In this document: positions 24,101 through 32,507 of the stretch, piece by piece
Layout of the letters: every line of letters starts with the position of its first letter
How positions within the stretch are numbered: position 1 is the first letter of the stretch
Source of the DNA: Candidatus Aalborgicola defluviihabitans
GTDB lineage: Bacteria; Pseudomonadota; Gammaproteobacteria; Burkholderiales; Burkholderiaceae_C
Length of the DNA: 64,000 nt
Assembly: GCA_016705575.1 (NCBI GenBank)
Contig: JADIXX010000008.1
Span: 434,001 to 498,000, forward strand
Direction of reading: 5' to 3'
Notes under the pieces: model-generated
The model's input: only the letters and a program-made list of their open reading frames with translations
The model's database searches: none
What the model was told of the DNA's origin: nothing
Translations under genes and position numbers: made by a program

Positions 24101-25570
24101 CTAGGCCGGCAGGCACACCCGCATGCGCAGCCCGCACCCGCCCTGTCCTTGCAATACTTGCAATTGGCTTGAATGCACCCGGGCGATCTCATCGGCAATG
24201 GCCAGACCCAGGCCGGTGCCCTCACCTAGAGTGCCTGGTACGCGGTAGAAGCGCTCCAGCAGGTGCACGCGTTCGGCCTCTGGAACGCCGGGGCCGTTGT
24301 CCTCCACCTCCAGAAAGGGCTGCGCACTCCCGTCGGGCGCAACGCCCCAGCCACAGCGCAGGGTGACGCGCCCGCCGCGCTGGGTGTAGCGGATGGCGTT
24401 GTCCACCAGGTTGCTCAGCAGCTCGCGCAGCAGCCAAGTGTGGCCACTTGCGTGCACCTGGGCCGCTTCCAGCCCCAGGTCGATGTTTTTTGCCGTGGCG
24501 GCGTCCAGATGGGTTTCGAGCATGACTTCGCACAGCTCCTGCAAATCCACCCGCTGCACGGGCTGAATGTGGGCGCTGCGCGAATCCGCGCGGGACAGAG
24601 CCAGCAACTGGTTGGCCAACTGCGAGGTGCGGCGCACCGCCTGGCGCAGCCGGTACACCTGACTTGCTTCTAAAGTAATAGCGGTATGTTCAATATCGAC
24701 GAGGACTGGAGGCGTATTTTCCCTGTAGACCCGACCCGGATCAGCCTGCGCTGCAGTACTGGTCACGGCCTGGGCCCAGGCTTCTACCTGGGCCTGCAAT
24801 GCGGCCAACGGCGTGCGCAGCTGGTGGGCAGCGTCGGCCACAAAGCTGCGCTGGCTTTCCGCTTGGGCGTTGACCAGATCGAACAGTCGGTTGAGTGACT
24901 CCACCAGTGGGCGCACCTCTTCAGGGACGCCCTCGGCGTCCATCGCCGAGAGGTCGCGTGGCGAGCGCCGCTCGACCGCATCCTTGAGCGCCAGCAAAGG
25001 CCGCAGCGCGTGGCGCACCGCCCAGTTCACGGCAAAAAACGCGGCTACCACCAAGATAAAGTTGGGCAGGGCCACCTTGATCCACAGGCGGCGCAGCCAC
25101 TGCTGACGCGGGTCCGATCCATCGGCCAGGCGCAGCACCAGTTCGCCAGCTGGCGTTTTCATGCGCTGGCTGACGATGCGAAAGGTTACCCCATCAAACT
25201 CCTGGCTGGAAAACTCGGCCTCACCCGTGGCCGGGGGCATGCCGCTGAGCCAAAGGTCCCCCAGCAGCACGCTGCCATACCGCCCGACCAGCGCAAAGGC
25301 GGCCAGACCCCGACGCTGGTTCAGAAAGTCTTCTATGGGTGGGGCCATCAGCATCACTGGCGGATCGGTCTCGGTCGCACCACGCGCCACCACCGACGCC
25401 GACAGCAGCGGCACCAGGCTCAGGAGCTGGCGATCCTGCTGCAATGAAGCGCTGTCGGCAGAGCGAAAGTCAAACCAGGTATTGAGCGAAGCCAGCAGGA
25501 GTAGCGGCGTCAGCAGCAACAGCAACAGACGCCGTTTCAGCCCTGAAGCTATGGCTTGGCGCGCCGGCAT
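24101..25570 (-). CDS. Sensor histidine kinase (QseC/TctE-like)
   Basis: A 489-residue membrane kinase. TM1 lies at ~12-30, a periplasmic domain at ~35-165 and TM2 at ~168-190. The HisKA H-box is FVADAAHQLRTPLAALQ (~His 248). The ATPase domain has the N-box LLSNLVDNAIRYT, EVDENGPGV-type G1 (EVEDNGPGVPE) and G2 GEGTGLGLAIA. ATG 25570 is used because it is 5 bases after the regulator stop. Residues ~283-300, between the two HisKA helices, are encoded by an eroded copy of the dispersed repeat (24669-24721). It pairs with the regulator upstream; the signal is unknown. Confidence 0.88.
   Translation of the reverse strand: MPARQAIASGLKRRLLLLLLTPLLLLASLNTWFDFRSADSASLQQDRQLLSLVPLLSASVVARGATETDPPVMLMAPPIEDFLNQRRGLAAFALVGRYGSVLLGDLWLSGMPPATGEAEFSSQEFDGVTFRIVSQRMKTPAGELVLRLADGSDPRQQWLRRLWIKVALPNFILVVAAFFAVNWAVRHALRPLLALKDAVERRSPRDLSAMDAEGVPEEVRPLVESLNRLFDLVNAQAESQRSFVADAAHQLRTPLAALQAQVEAWAQAVTSTAAQADPGRVYRENTPPVLVDIEHTAITLEASQVYRLRQAVRRTSQLANQLLALSRADSRSAHIQPVQRVDLQELCEVMLETHLDAATAKNIDLGLEAAQVHASGHTWLLRELLSNLVDNAIRYTQRGGRVTLRCGWGVAPDGSAQPFLEVEDNGPGVPEAERVHLLERFYRVPGTLGEGTGLGLAIADEIARVHSSQLQVLQGQGGCGLRMRVCLPA
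24669..24721 (+). repeat. Dispersed ~50-bp repeat, copy E (diverged), inside the histidine kinase gene
   Basis: The plus strand reads AGTAATAGCGGTATG, then CGACGAGGACTGGAGGCG. This aligns along its length with copy B (GATAGCTGTATACG, CACGAGGGCTAGAGGCC) with several substitutions. It is antisense to the kinase and translates in frame to ENTPPVLVDIEHTAITLEAS. The extra stretch sits where related kinases have a short turn. Confidence 0.55.
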
Positions 25571-25575
25571 GGCTT

Positions 25576-26304
25576 TCAGGCCCCGGCTGTTGGCGCGGGG
25601 GCGGCGTCGGGCGGTGGCGCCAGCAACTCCAGCCGGTAGCCAAAACCGCGGATGGAGCGCAGCGCCAAGCCGTGGGGTTCGAGCTTGCCACGCAGGCGCG
25701 AGATATAAACCTCCACCGCGTTGGGGGTGATCTCTTTGTCCCAACCGGTCAGGGCCTGCAGGAGCTTGTCTTTGTTGGCGGGTTTGGGGGCCTGCAGCAT
25801 CAGGTATTCCATAACGGTCCACTCACGCGGACCCAGCTCGATCGGCACACAGGGACCGGCCGCGCCGGTGGGTCGGACACAGGCTTGGCGCAGGGCGGTG
25901 TCCAGTTCAAGCGGGCCAAAGCTCAACGTGGCAGATGTGGCCGCCTGGGAGCGGCGCAACAGCGCGCGCAGGCGGGCCAGCAGTTCAGGCAGCTCAAAGG
26001 GTTTGACCATGTAGTCGTCACCCCCCAGATCCAGCCCCTGCACCCGGTCTTGCAAGGCATCGCGCGCGGTCAGGATCAGTACGGGCATAGTGCGGCCTTC
26101 TTTGCGCAGGACCTGCGTCAGCTCCAGGCCGTCCATACCGGGCAAGCCAATGTCGATAACGGCCAGGTCAAAGGATTCAGTGCGACTCACCTCAAGGGCG
26201 CGTTCGGCGCTGCCCACCCAGTCCACCGCATAACCGGCACCACACAGACCGAGCTTGATGCCGCTGGCCACCATGACATCGTCTTCCACCAATAAGAGTC
26301 GCAT
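25576..26304 (-). CDS. OmpR-family response regulator (QseB/TctD-like)
   Basis: A 242-residue regulator. The receiver domain (~1-115) has the acidic pair EDD, phospho-acceptor Asp in VIDIGLPGMDG (~51), Thr in LILTAR and Lys in VKPFE. A winged-helix DNA-binding domain (~125-225) has NAVEVYISRLRGKLE and IRGFGYRLE. The C-terminus has an extra Ala/Pro tail. The start codon is preceded by GGAGG at 8 bases, and that ribosome binding site lies within repeat copy C. Its cognate kinase follows 5 bases downstream. Confidence 0.92.
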   Translation of the reverse strand: MRLLLVEDDVMVASGIKLGLCGAGYAVDWVGSAERALEVSRTESFDLAVIDIGLPGMDGLELTQVLRKEGRTMPVLILTARDALQDRVQGLDLGGDDYMVKPFELPELLARLRALLRRSQAATSATLSFGPLELDTALRQACVRPTGAAGPCVPIELGPREWTVMEYLMLQAPKPANKDKLLQALTGWDKEITPNAVEVYISRLRGKLEPHGLALRSIRGFGYRLELLAPPPDAAPAPTAGA

Positions 26305-26305
26305 G

Positions 26306-26360
26306 ATTTTGGCCTCCAGCCCTTGTCGGATAGGCGTATACAGCTATGACAATAATAGCA
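26306..26360 (-). repeat. Dispersed ~50-bp repeat, copy C, between argB and the response regulator
   Basis: On the minus strand it reads GATAGCT-like ATAGCTGTATACGCC, then CAAGGGCTGGAGGCC. It fills the whole 57-base gap between the argB stop and the regulator start. Its GGAGG lies 8 bases before the regulator ATG and would serve as the ribosome binding site. Confidence 0.65.
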
Positions 26361-26361
26361 A

Positions 26362-27252
26362 TCAACACGAACGGATCATGGTGCCAAAAGCCTGATCGGT
26401 CAGAATTTCCAGCAGCAGCACATGCGGCACCCGCCCGTCAACAATGTGCACCGCGTTGACGCCGCTCTTGGCCGCGTCCAGCGCGCCAGCAATCTTGGGC
26501 AGCATGCCGCCACTGATGGTGCCGTCCGCAAACAGTTCGTCAATGCGCTGGGCCGTCAGGTCGGTGAGTAGCTGGCCACTCTTGTCGAGCACACCGCTTA
26601 TGTTGGTCAGCATCATCAGCTTCTCGGCCTTTAGCACGGTGGCCAACTTGGCGGCCACCACGTCGGCGTTGATGTTGTAGCTCTCGTTGTTTTCACCAAA
26701 GCCGATGGGGCTGACCACCGGGATGAAAGCGTCGTCCTGCAGTGCTTTGACCACGCTAGGGTCCACACTGACGATGTCACCTACCTGGCCCACATCGTGC
26801 TCTTTGGTGGGGTCGGCGTTGTCCAGCATCTTGAGTTTTTGTGCGCGGATCATGCCGCCGTCGCGTCCGGTCAGGCCCACGGCCTTGCCACCGGCCTGGT
26901 TGATCAGACCCACAATGTCCTGCTGCACTTCGCCAGCCAGCACCCACTCCACCACCTCCATGGTTTCGGCATCGGTCACCCGCATGCCCTGGATGAACTC
27001 ACCCTTTTTGCCCAGGCGCTTGAGAAGCCCTTCAATTTGCGGGCCGCCGCCGTGCACCACCACCGGGTTGATGCCCACCAGTTTCAACAGCACCACGTCT
27101 TCGGCAAAGGCCTTTTGCAGCGCCGGGTCGGTCATGGCGTTGCCACCGTATTTGATGACCATAGTCTTGCCATGGAACTTGCGGATGTACGGCAGTGCCT
27201 GGGCCAGGATGTCAGCTTTGTCCCTGGGAGCGATGGTGGTGGTGTCAGACAT
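26362..27252 (-). CDS. argB: Acetylglutamate kinase
   Basis: A 296-residue amino-acid kinase catalysing the second step of arginine synthesis, ATP-dependent phosphorylation of N-acetylglutamate. Signatures: MVIKYGGNAMTD near the N-terminus, VHGGGPQIEGLLKRLG, and ESYNINADVVAAKLA in the C-terminal ATP-binding half. The N-terminal extension before the KYGG motif (~30 residues) is typical of the arginine-sensitive hexameric type, so feedback inhibition by arginine is likely. ATG 27252 is preferred over the TTG two codons upstream. It is divergent from a solute-binding protein gene. Confidence 0.95.
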   Translation of the reverse strand: MSDTTTIAPRDKADILAQALPYIRKFHGKTMVIKYGGNAMTDPALQKAFAEDVVLLKLVGINPVVVHGGGPQIEGLLKRLGKKGEFIQGMRVTDAETMEVVEWVLAGEVQQDIVGLINQAGGKAVGLTGRDGGMIRAQKLKMLDNADPTKEHDVGQVGDIVSVDPSVVKALQDDAFIPVVSPIGFGENNESYNINADVVAAKLATVLKAEKLMMLTNISGVLDKSGQLLTDLTAQRIDELFADGTISGGMLPKIAGALDAAKSGVNAVHIVDGRVPHVLLLEILTDQAFGTMIRSC

Positions 27253-27367
27253 GATCAATTGCGTAGAAAGTGACTGGACAGATTGTGCCGCATGCCGGGC
27301 ATACGCGGCTCGGGCCGACAGTCAAGTGCCAGCCTTGCGGGGCTCCCACCCCTAGGAGAAACCCGCG

Positions 27368-27396
27368 TTGATTGAGTCGCCCATTCACCGTAATAT
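27368..27396 (+). promoter_or_regulatory. Sigma70-type promoter of the LivJ-like gene
   Basis: A -35 box TTGATT (27368-27373) and a -10 box TAATAT (27391-27396) are separated by exactly 17 bases. Transcription would begin near 27403, about 20 bases before the ATG at 27424. The region around it is AT-rich compared with the surroundings. No strong ribosome binding site follows. Confidence 0.6.
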
Positions 27397-27423
27397 GGTT
27401 ATATTTAATAATTACATAAACCC

Positions 27424-28563
27424 ATGAAAACCGCACTGAAAGCTGTCATTCTCTCGTCCGCCCTGCTGGCTGCGGCTCCTTTGCTGGCTGGTGATTCCGG
27501 CGTCGGCGACACCGAAATCCTGATCGGCTCCTCCGCCGTCTTGACAGGCCCGCTGGGCCCCCAAACCACGGAATACACGGTGGGCTCGAATTTGTATTTT
27601 GATGCCGTTAACGCCAGCGGTGGCATCTATGGCCGCAAGCTCGTCTACAAACCCGTTGACGACGGTTTTGACGTGAAGCGCACGGTGGAAAACACGCGCA
27701 AAATGTTGTTAGAAGACCGGGTATTCTTGGTCTACAACAGCACCGGCACTGCCAACACGGCGGCCATTTTGCCGCTGGTGACAGAAAACAAGACCGTTAT
27801 TTTTGGCCCGGTTACCGGTGCAACCACCTTCCGGGACAACTACAACCGCTACCTTTTCAACGTACGCGCCAGCTACGCCAATGAGGCGCAACGCATCGTC
27901 CAACAACAATTGGTGGTCGGCATCACAAGATTGGCCATGGTCTACCAGGACGACGGCTTCGGCAACGCCCTGATGACGGAAGTCAAAAATGCAGCGCAGG
28001 CGCGCAAACTGGACCTCCCCACCTTTGTCAAGATCGACCCCAAGGCGCCCGACTTCAAGGCAGCCGCCGCCGCCATTGTTCAGGCCGACCCCCAGGCAGT
28101 GGTGATGGGCACGGCCGGCGCAACCTTTACCGGGTTTGTAAAGGCGCTCAATGCCACTGCAAGCCACCCGGTGATTTATGGCTTTTCGGTGGTCAGTACC
28201 GATATGCTGAATCGTGAACTGGGCACCGCTGCGCGCGGCATTGTGTTGGCGCAGATCATGCCGTCACTGCGCAACCCTTCCGTGCCGGTAGTGCAGGAAT
28301 ACCTGCGGCTGACCAAGGCCAAGGGCCCTGATGCCAAGCCATCAACCTCGCAATTTGAAGGCTTTATCCACGCCAAGATACTGGTGGAAGGACTCAAACG
28401 CGCGGGCAAAAACCTGAGCACCGAGAGCTTCATTAAGGGTCTGGAAACGGGCGGCGACATCAGCTTTGGCAAGTTCGTGGCGCATTACTCGCCCCACAGT
28501 CACACCGGCTCGTCCTACGTGGAACTGGCGATCCTGGATACCGACGGACAGCTACGGTATTGA
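27424..28563 (+). CDS. ABC transporter substrate-binding protein, branched-chain amino acid type
   Basis: A 379-residue periplasmic binding protein of the LivJ/type 1 fold (Peripla_BP_6). A signal peptide ends near PLLAGDSG (~23). The mature protein opens with EILIGSSAVLTGPLGPQT, the ligand-site segment of the family, and contains YNSTGTANTAAILPLVTENK and QFEGFIHAKILVEGLKRAG. Members bind branched-chain amino acids, amides or aromatic acids. No permease or ATPase gene is near it, so it is an orphan with its own promoter. It is convergent with the MBL hydrolase gene. Confidence 0.85.
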   Translation: MKTALKAVILSSALLAAAPLLAGDSGVGDTEILIGSSAVLTGPLGPQTTEYTVGSNLYFDAVNASGGIYGRKLVYKPVDDGFDVKRTVENTRKMLLEDRVFLVYNSTGTANTAAILPLVTENKTVIFGPVTGATTFRDNYNRYLFNVRASYANEAQRIVQQQLVVGITRLAMVYQDDGFGNALMTEVKNAAQARKLDLPTFVKIDPKAPDFKAAAAAIVQADPQAVVMGTAGATFTGFVKALNATASHPVIYGFSVVSTDMLNRELGTAARGIVLAQIMPSLRNPSVPVVQEYLRLTKAKGPDAKPSTSQFEGFIHAKILVEGLKRAGKNLSTESFIKGLETGGDISFGKFVAHYSPHSHTGSSYVELAILDTDGQLRY

Positions 28564-28589
28564 CCCGCGCTGCCCTTGCAGATCGGTAG

Positions 28590-29228
28590 TCAGCTATCGG
28601 CCACGTAGGGGTTGCTGCGCCGCTCCTGCCCGAACGTGCTCTCGGGCCCGTGGCCGGGGATGAACACCGTGTCGTTACCCATGGGCCACAAGCGCTGTGT
28701 GATGCTGGCGATCAGCGTGTCATGGTCGCCCTGCGGAAAGTCGGTGCGGCCAATGGAGCCGGCAAACAGCACGTCGCCTACAAAGGCACGCTGTGCCTCA
28801 CTGGAATAAAACACCACATGGCCTGGCGTGTGGCCGGGGCAATGGCGCACGGCAAGCGTGCTATTGCCGACCGTGACGGTATCGCCATCTTGCAGCCAGC
28901 GCGTGGGCGTAAAGGGCTTGGCCCGGGCAAAGCCAAACATCTGGCTTTGCTGCGCCAGGCCGTCAATCCAGAACTGGTCGCCGGTGTGCGGGCCAATGAT
29001 GGGCAGTTGCAGCCGCTCGGCCAGCTCGCCGGCGCCGCCGGCGTGGTCGATATGGGCGTGGGTCAACCAGATCTGTTTGAGCGAAAGGCCCAGGCGCTGC
29101 ACCTCGCCCAGCACCCGGTCCAAGTCGCCACCGGGGTCGATAACCGCCGCGTCCAGCGTCTGGTCGCACCAGACCAGCGAGCAATTTTGTTGAAACGGGG
29201 TGACGGGGATGATGAGATAGCGCAGCAT
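28590..29228 (-). CDS. MBL-fold metallo-hydrolase (glyoxalase II-like)
   Basis: A 212-residue metallo-beta-lactamase-fold hydrolase. The metal motif reads THAHIDHAGG (HxHxDH), with later His in HCPGHTPGHVVF, the bridging Asp in FVGDVLFAGSIGRTDFP and the last His in FIPGHGPES. This is the pattern of the YcbL/GloB-like group, which hydrolyse thioesters such as hydroxyacylglutathione. It lacks the C-terminal HAGH domain of classical GloB. Cytoplasmic; the substrate is not determined. Confidence 0.87.
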   Translation of the reverse strand: MLRYLIIPVTPFQQNCSLVWCDQTLDAAVIDPGGDLDRVLGEVQRLGLSLKQIWLTHAHIDHAGGAGELAERLQLPIIGPHTGDQFWIDGLAQQSQMFGFARAKPFTPTRWLQDGDTVTVGNSTLAVRHCPGHTPGHVVFYSSEAQRAFVGDVLFAGSIGRTDFPQGDHDTLIASITQRLWPMGNDTVFIPGHGPESTFGQERRSNPYVADS

Positions 29229-29285
29229 GGTGCATCAATATAACGGCTAGGGCCGGCCGGGGGAATCCCCTATGATTGGGACATC

Positions 29286-30116
29286 ATGGCCAACACCGCA
29301 TCCACTTCGCTTGTCGAATTTCGCAATTTGAGCTTTAGCTATGGCGACCATCGGGTACTCGATTCGGTTTCGCTCACCATTCCGCGCGGCAAGGTCACAG
29401 CCCTGATCGGCCCCATGGGCGCCGGCAAGACCACTACGTTGCGCTTGATGGGCGGCGAGCAGAAGGCGCAATCGGGTGCCATGCTGTTTGACGGGCAGGA
29501 CGTGGGCCAGATGGACCAGACACAGCTGTATGCAGCGCGCCGGCGCATGGGCATGCTGTTCCAGTTCGGCGCCCTGTTTGCCGACTTGAGTGTGTTTGAC
29601 AACGTGGCCTTTCCTCTGCGCGAGCACACCGACCTGGCAGAGCCGCTGATCCGCGACATCGTGCTGATGAAGCTCAACGCAGTGGGCCTGCGTGGCGCGC
29701 GCGATCTGATGCCAAGCGAAGTCTCCGGCGGCATGGCCCGGCGCATTGCACTGGCGCGCGCCATTGCGCTAGACCCCGAACTAGTGATGTACGACGAACC
29801 CTTTTCTGGCCTGGACCCGATTTCGCTCAAAACCGCAGCGCGCCTGATCCGCCAGCTCAACGATTCCATGGGTTTGACCAGCGTATTTGTGTCCCACGAA
29901 ACCAAGCACACGCTGGAGCTTGCCGACCATGTGATCGTGCTGGCCAGCGGCAAGGTTGCCTTCGAAGGCAGCGTCAACGCCGTGCGTGCCAGCAATGACC
30001 CGATGGTGGTGCAGTATCTCAACGCGCGCCCTGACGGCCCGGTACGCTTCCACTTTCCGGGCGCCGCCGTTGAGCAGGACTTTGGTTTGCCTGCGGCAAT
30101 TGGTAACGCAACGTAA
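29286..30116 (+). CDS. mlaF: Phospholipid ABC transporter ATP-binding protein MlaF
   Basis: A 276-residue ABC ATPase. Walker A is GPMGAGKTT, signature EVSGGMARRIALARA, Walker B LVMYDEPFSGLD, and the H-loop His is in VSHE. The MlaF-typical run MLFQFGALFADLSVFDNVAF is present. MlaF powers the MlaFEDB complex that moves phospholipids between the outer and inner membranes. Normally mlaE, mlaD, mlaB and mlaC follow directly; here the next gene is an unrelated secreted protein. It is therefore an orphan, perhaps separated from its operon by a rearrangement, or serving a distant MlaE. Confidence 0.82.
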   Translation: MANTASTSLVEFRNLSFSYGDHRVLDSVSLTIPRGKVTALIGPMGAGKTTTLRLMGGEQKAQSGAMLFDGQDVGQMDQTQLYAARRRMGMLFQFGALFADLSVFDNVAFPLREHTDLAEPLIRDIVLMKLNAVGLRGARDLMPSEVSGGMARRIALARAIALDPELVMYDEPFSGLDPISLKTAARLIRQLNDSMGLTSVFVSHETKHTLELADHVIVLASGKVAFEGSVNAVRASNDPMVVQYLNARPDGPVRFHFPGAAVEQDFGLPAAIGNAT

Positions 30117-30181
30117 AAGGCCACCCGCCCACCGGGCCCTACTGGCAAGATTCCCTGGCATTACCTTTCCAGGAGTTCTTC

Positions 30182-31435
30182 ATGCGACCGTACCTTGTCG
30201 GCACGCTGGCCACCTTGGGCGTGGTGGCACTGGCCGCCCATGCCGCAGACACGTTTGACCCGGCCACCACCTTGCTCTCGCTGGACACCATCACATTAGG
30301 CAGCACTACCTACCGACAGGTGCGGGCTACCGTGTCGTCTTACACCCTCCTGGGTGTAGATGGTGGCAGTGCCACACCCAACAGCTTTGATACAACCAGC
30401 AATTTGCTGACCCTGGGCGCCATCGGCTACCAGGGCAGCACCTACAACAATGCGCGGGTACACATCAACAACTATGTGGTGTTAAGCGCGAGCACCGGAA
30501 GTGCCGACGCCATTTTTGGCAACCTGGCAGCTGCCGACCTGGGCATTGGCGCCAACCTCAACGGCGCGGTGCCCTTCCCTGCAGACAACGCCTGGAACAC
30601 CGACATCTCATCTGCCGCCATAGACCCCAACTCAGACACGCTCATTGCCAGCATTGGCCTCACGCGCGGGCTGCACCCGGATTTTGGTGCCGGCCTGTAT
30701 GACGGTGCGCCTATCGGCATTCCCTATGTGGTGGTGGGCAATGGCCAGCCCAAAGTAGCCATCAGTTTCACCGATTACGGCGACGAGAGTGATCCTGGGC
30801 CTTACCCGGTTCCAGCCAATGCACCCATCGAAGGCGCGCTGGCCAATGGCGGGGCCTTTGACGGTGACCGCCATGTGTTGGTGATTGACCGCGACGCCAA
30901 CCGCCTGTACGAAATGGGCAACGCCTACCCGCAGGTCGATGGCAGCTGGAAGGCCAGTGGCGGCGCGGTGTTCCACCTGAACTCCAACACCGTGCGCCCC
31001 ACGGGGCAGCCTGGCTGGACCAGTGCCGATGCCGCCGGCCTGCCCATCTTCCCCGGCCTGGTGCGCTATGACGAGGCTGCCAGTGGTGTGATTCATCATG
31101 CATTCCGCTTTACCGTTAGCAGCACACGCAAGGCCTATGTGCCGCCGGCCACGCACTGGGCCTCTGGCAACACCAGCGCCAGCCTGGCGCCCATGGGTAT
31201 GCGGGTGCGCCTGAAGGCCAGCTATGTGATCCCGGCCAGCTTCAGCACCGAAAGCCGTGCCATCCTGCAGGCAATGAAAACCTACGGGATGCTGGTGGCG
31301 GACAACGGCTCCAACTGGTTCGTCAGCGGCGCACCAGACGACCGCTGGAATAACGACAAGCTGCTTGCTGAACTGGGAAGCGTTAAAGGCGCCAGCTTTG
31401 AGGTGGTGCGCATGGACGGACTGGTTTTACCGTAG
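30182..31435 (+). CDS. Uncharacterised secreted protein with two N-terminal repeats
   Basis: A 417-residue exported protein. After a signal peptide (cleavage near AAHAADTF, ~21), two ~42-residue repeats follow, beginning FDPATTLLSLDTITLGS and FDTTSNLLTLGAIGYQGS and each ending with a short SYTLL/NYVVL strand. A ~300-residue domain follows that starts FPADNAWNTDIS and contains FTDYGDESDPGPYPVP, DRHVLVIDRDANRLYE and GVIHHAFRFT. I do not recognise a named family; the DRHVLVID and HHAFR segments hint at a beta-rich, possibly metal- or sugar-binding domain. It begins 65 bases after mlaF. Confidence 0.7.
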   Translation: MRPYLVGTLATLGVVALAAHAADTFDPATTLLSLDTITLGSTTYRQVRATVSSYTLLGVDGGSATPNSFDTTSNLLTLGAIGYQGSTYNNARVHINNYVVLSASTGSADAIFGNLAAADLGIGANLNGAVPFPADNAWNTDISSAAIDPNSDTLIASIGLTRGLHPDFGAGLYDGAPIGIPYVVVGNGQPKVAISFTDYGDESDPGPYPVPANAPIEGALANGGAFDGDRHVLVIDRDANRLYEMGNAYPQVDGSWKASGGAVFHLNSNTVRPTGQPGWTSADAAGLPIFPGLVRYDEAASGVIHHAFRFTVSSTRKAYVPPATHWASGNTSASLAPMGMRVRLKASYVIPASFSTESRAILQAMKTYGMLVADNGSNWFVSGAPDDRWNNDKLLAELGSVKGASFEVVRMDGLVLP

Positions 31436-32332
31436 CCTTGCGGCCGCTGCCATGTCCTTAAGATCTTCGTGCTTGATCTCCAGATACTGGGCTAAATCCA
31501 TTTCGTGCAATTGCGCCGCGTGGCGCTCAGTCAGCGCAAACCAGGTACGCAGCCGCGCTTCGGTCTGCACCTGGTCGCTACCCGTTGGTACGCTGGTATA
31601 GGCCTGCAAGGCCAGGTAGTTGCGCACGACATTACGTTCCATTGAGCCGCGTTCGCCCTGTATATATTGGGGTGCACCATCTGCGCCACGGCCCAATACG
31701 GTGAAACCAATCTTGGTACGCCCCACCGTGGTCAGATACAGGCCGTAGGCCATCTTTGCCAGGGAGCCGTAACCATAAGCGTAGCCAACCCGCAGAAAGC
31801 TGCGCTGTGCATCCACAGGCGCGGCCTCAAACACAATGCGGTAGTCGTACGTGCCCAGCGGCCCGCGCTGCGCCTTCAAGCTCACACGCAAGTAGTCGGC
31901 TTTTGTAGCCTCAACCACCATGCGGTAGTCCATGCGGTACGTGGTAGCGGGCGTGGCGCCTTGCTTGGGGCCGGCTGCCATGTGCAGCACCAACCCCTCT
32001 GACGTCTGTTCGGACAGGCAGGACCGCACATTGAGATGCAAGAAAAGCATGCCGCACACCGATTCGCCAGAACCCAGCATGCTGCGAATACGCTCCATGG
32101 GCTGCCCCAGCTCGGCATAGACCTCGCCCTCCAATCGCTTGCCATCGTCCTGAGAACGCAGCACCAGCGGCTCACCAAAGGCCTGCGCCTGCAATTCGGC
32201 TTGCAGTTGCGCACGCCGCGCCAGCAATTGCGCCCCATCCGTCGGCGCACCGATAGCCACGTGGCTGCCCAACACCCCGGCGATCAACACTGCCAGCAAC
32301 CGAAAGCAGCCGTACTTGGAAATCATTTTCAT
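31427..32332 (-). CDS. Uncharacterised exported protein
   Basis: A 301-residue protein with an N-terminal signal peptide (hydrophobic residues ~10-25, cleavage near VAIGAPTDG). The rest is predicted mostly soluble: a short helical segment (AQLLARRAQLQAELQAQAF), then a beta-rich central part, and a helical C-terminus. One Cys pair (ESVCGMLF and VRSCLSEQ) could form a disulfide. I do not recognise the family. Its 3' end overlaps the convergent gene by 9 bases. Repeat copy D lies directly upstream. Confidence 0.65.
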   Translation of the reverse strand: MKMISKYGCFRLLAVLIAGVLGSHVAIGAPTDGAQLLARRAQLQAELQAQAFGEPLVLRSQDDGKRLEGEVYAELGQPMERIRSMLGSGESVCGMLFLHLNVRSCLSEQTSEGLVLHMAAGPKQGATPATTYRMDYRMVVEATKADYLRVSLKAQRGPLGTYDYRIVFEAAPVDAQRSFLRVGYAYGYGSLAKMAYGLYLTTVGRTKIGFTVLGRGADGAPQYIQGERGSMERNVVRNYLALQAYTSVPTGSDQVQTEARLRTWFALTERHAAQLHEMDLAQYLEIKHEDLKDMAAAARLR

Positions 32333-32333
32333 G

Positions 32334-32392
32334 TATCAATTGGGGCTGTAGCCCTCGTGTAATTTACCTAATACGCTATCAAAGTGATAGTA
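32334..32392 (-). repeat. Dispersed ~50-bp repeat, copy D (intergenic)
   Basis: On the minus strand: TACTATCACTTTGATAGCG, then a variable middle, then CACGAGGGCTACAGCCCCA. The core differs from copies A and B by a few bases at its right end. It is immediately upstream of the uncharacterised exported protein and is the last copy before the carbohydrate island. Confidence 0.6.
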
Positions 32393-32507
32393 AAACCATT
32401 CAATATCCGATGTACCAAAAGCACTCACGGCGATGGCATAAGTGCGCCAGTCAATGGAAAGATCATTTGTCAGTCGTGTTTACCTATACTTTTAAACCCG
32501 TTTGCAG

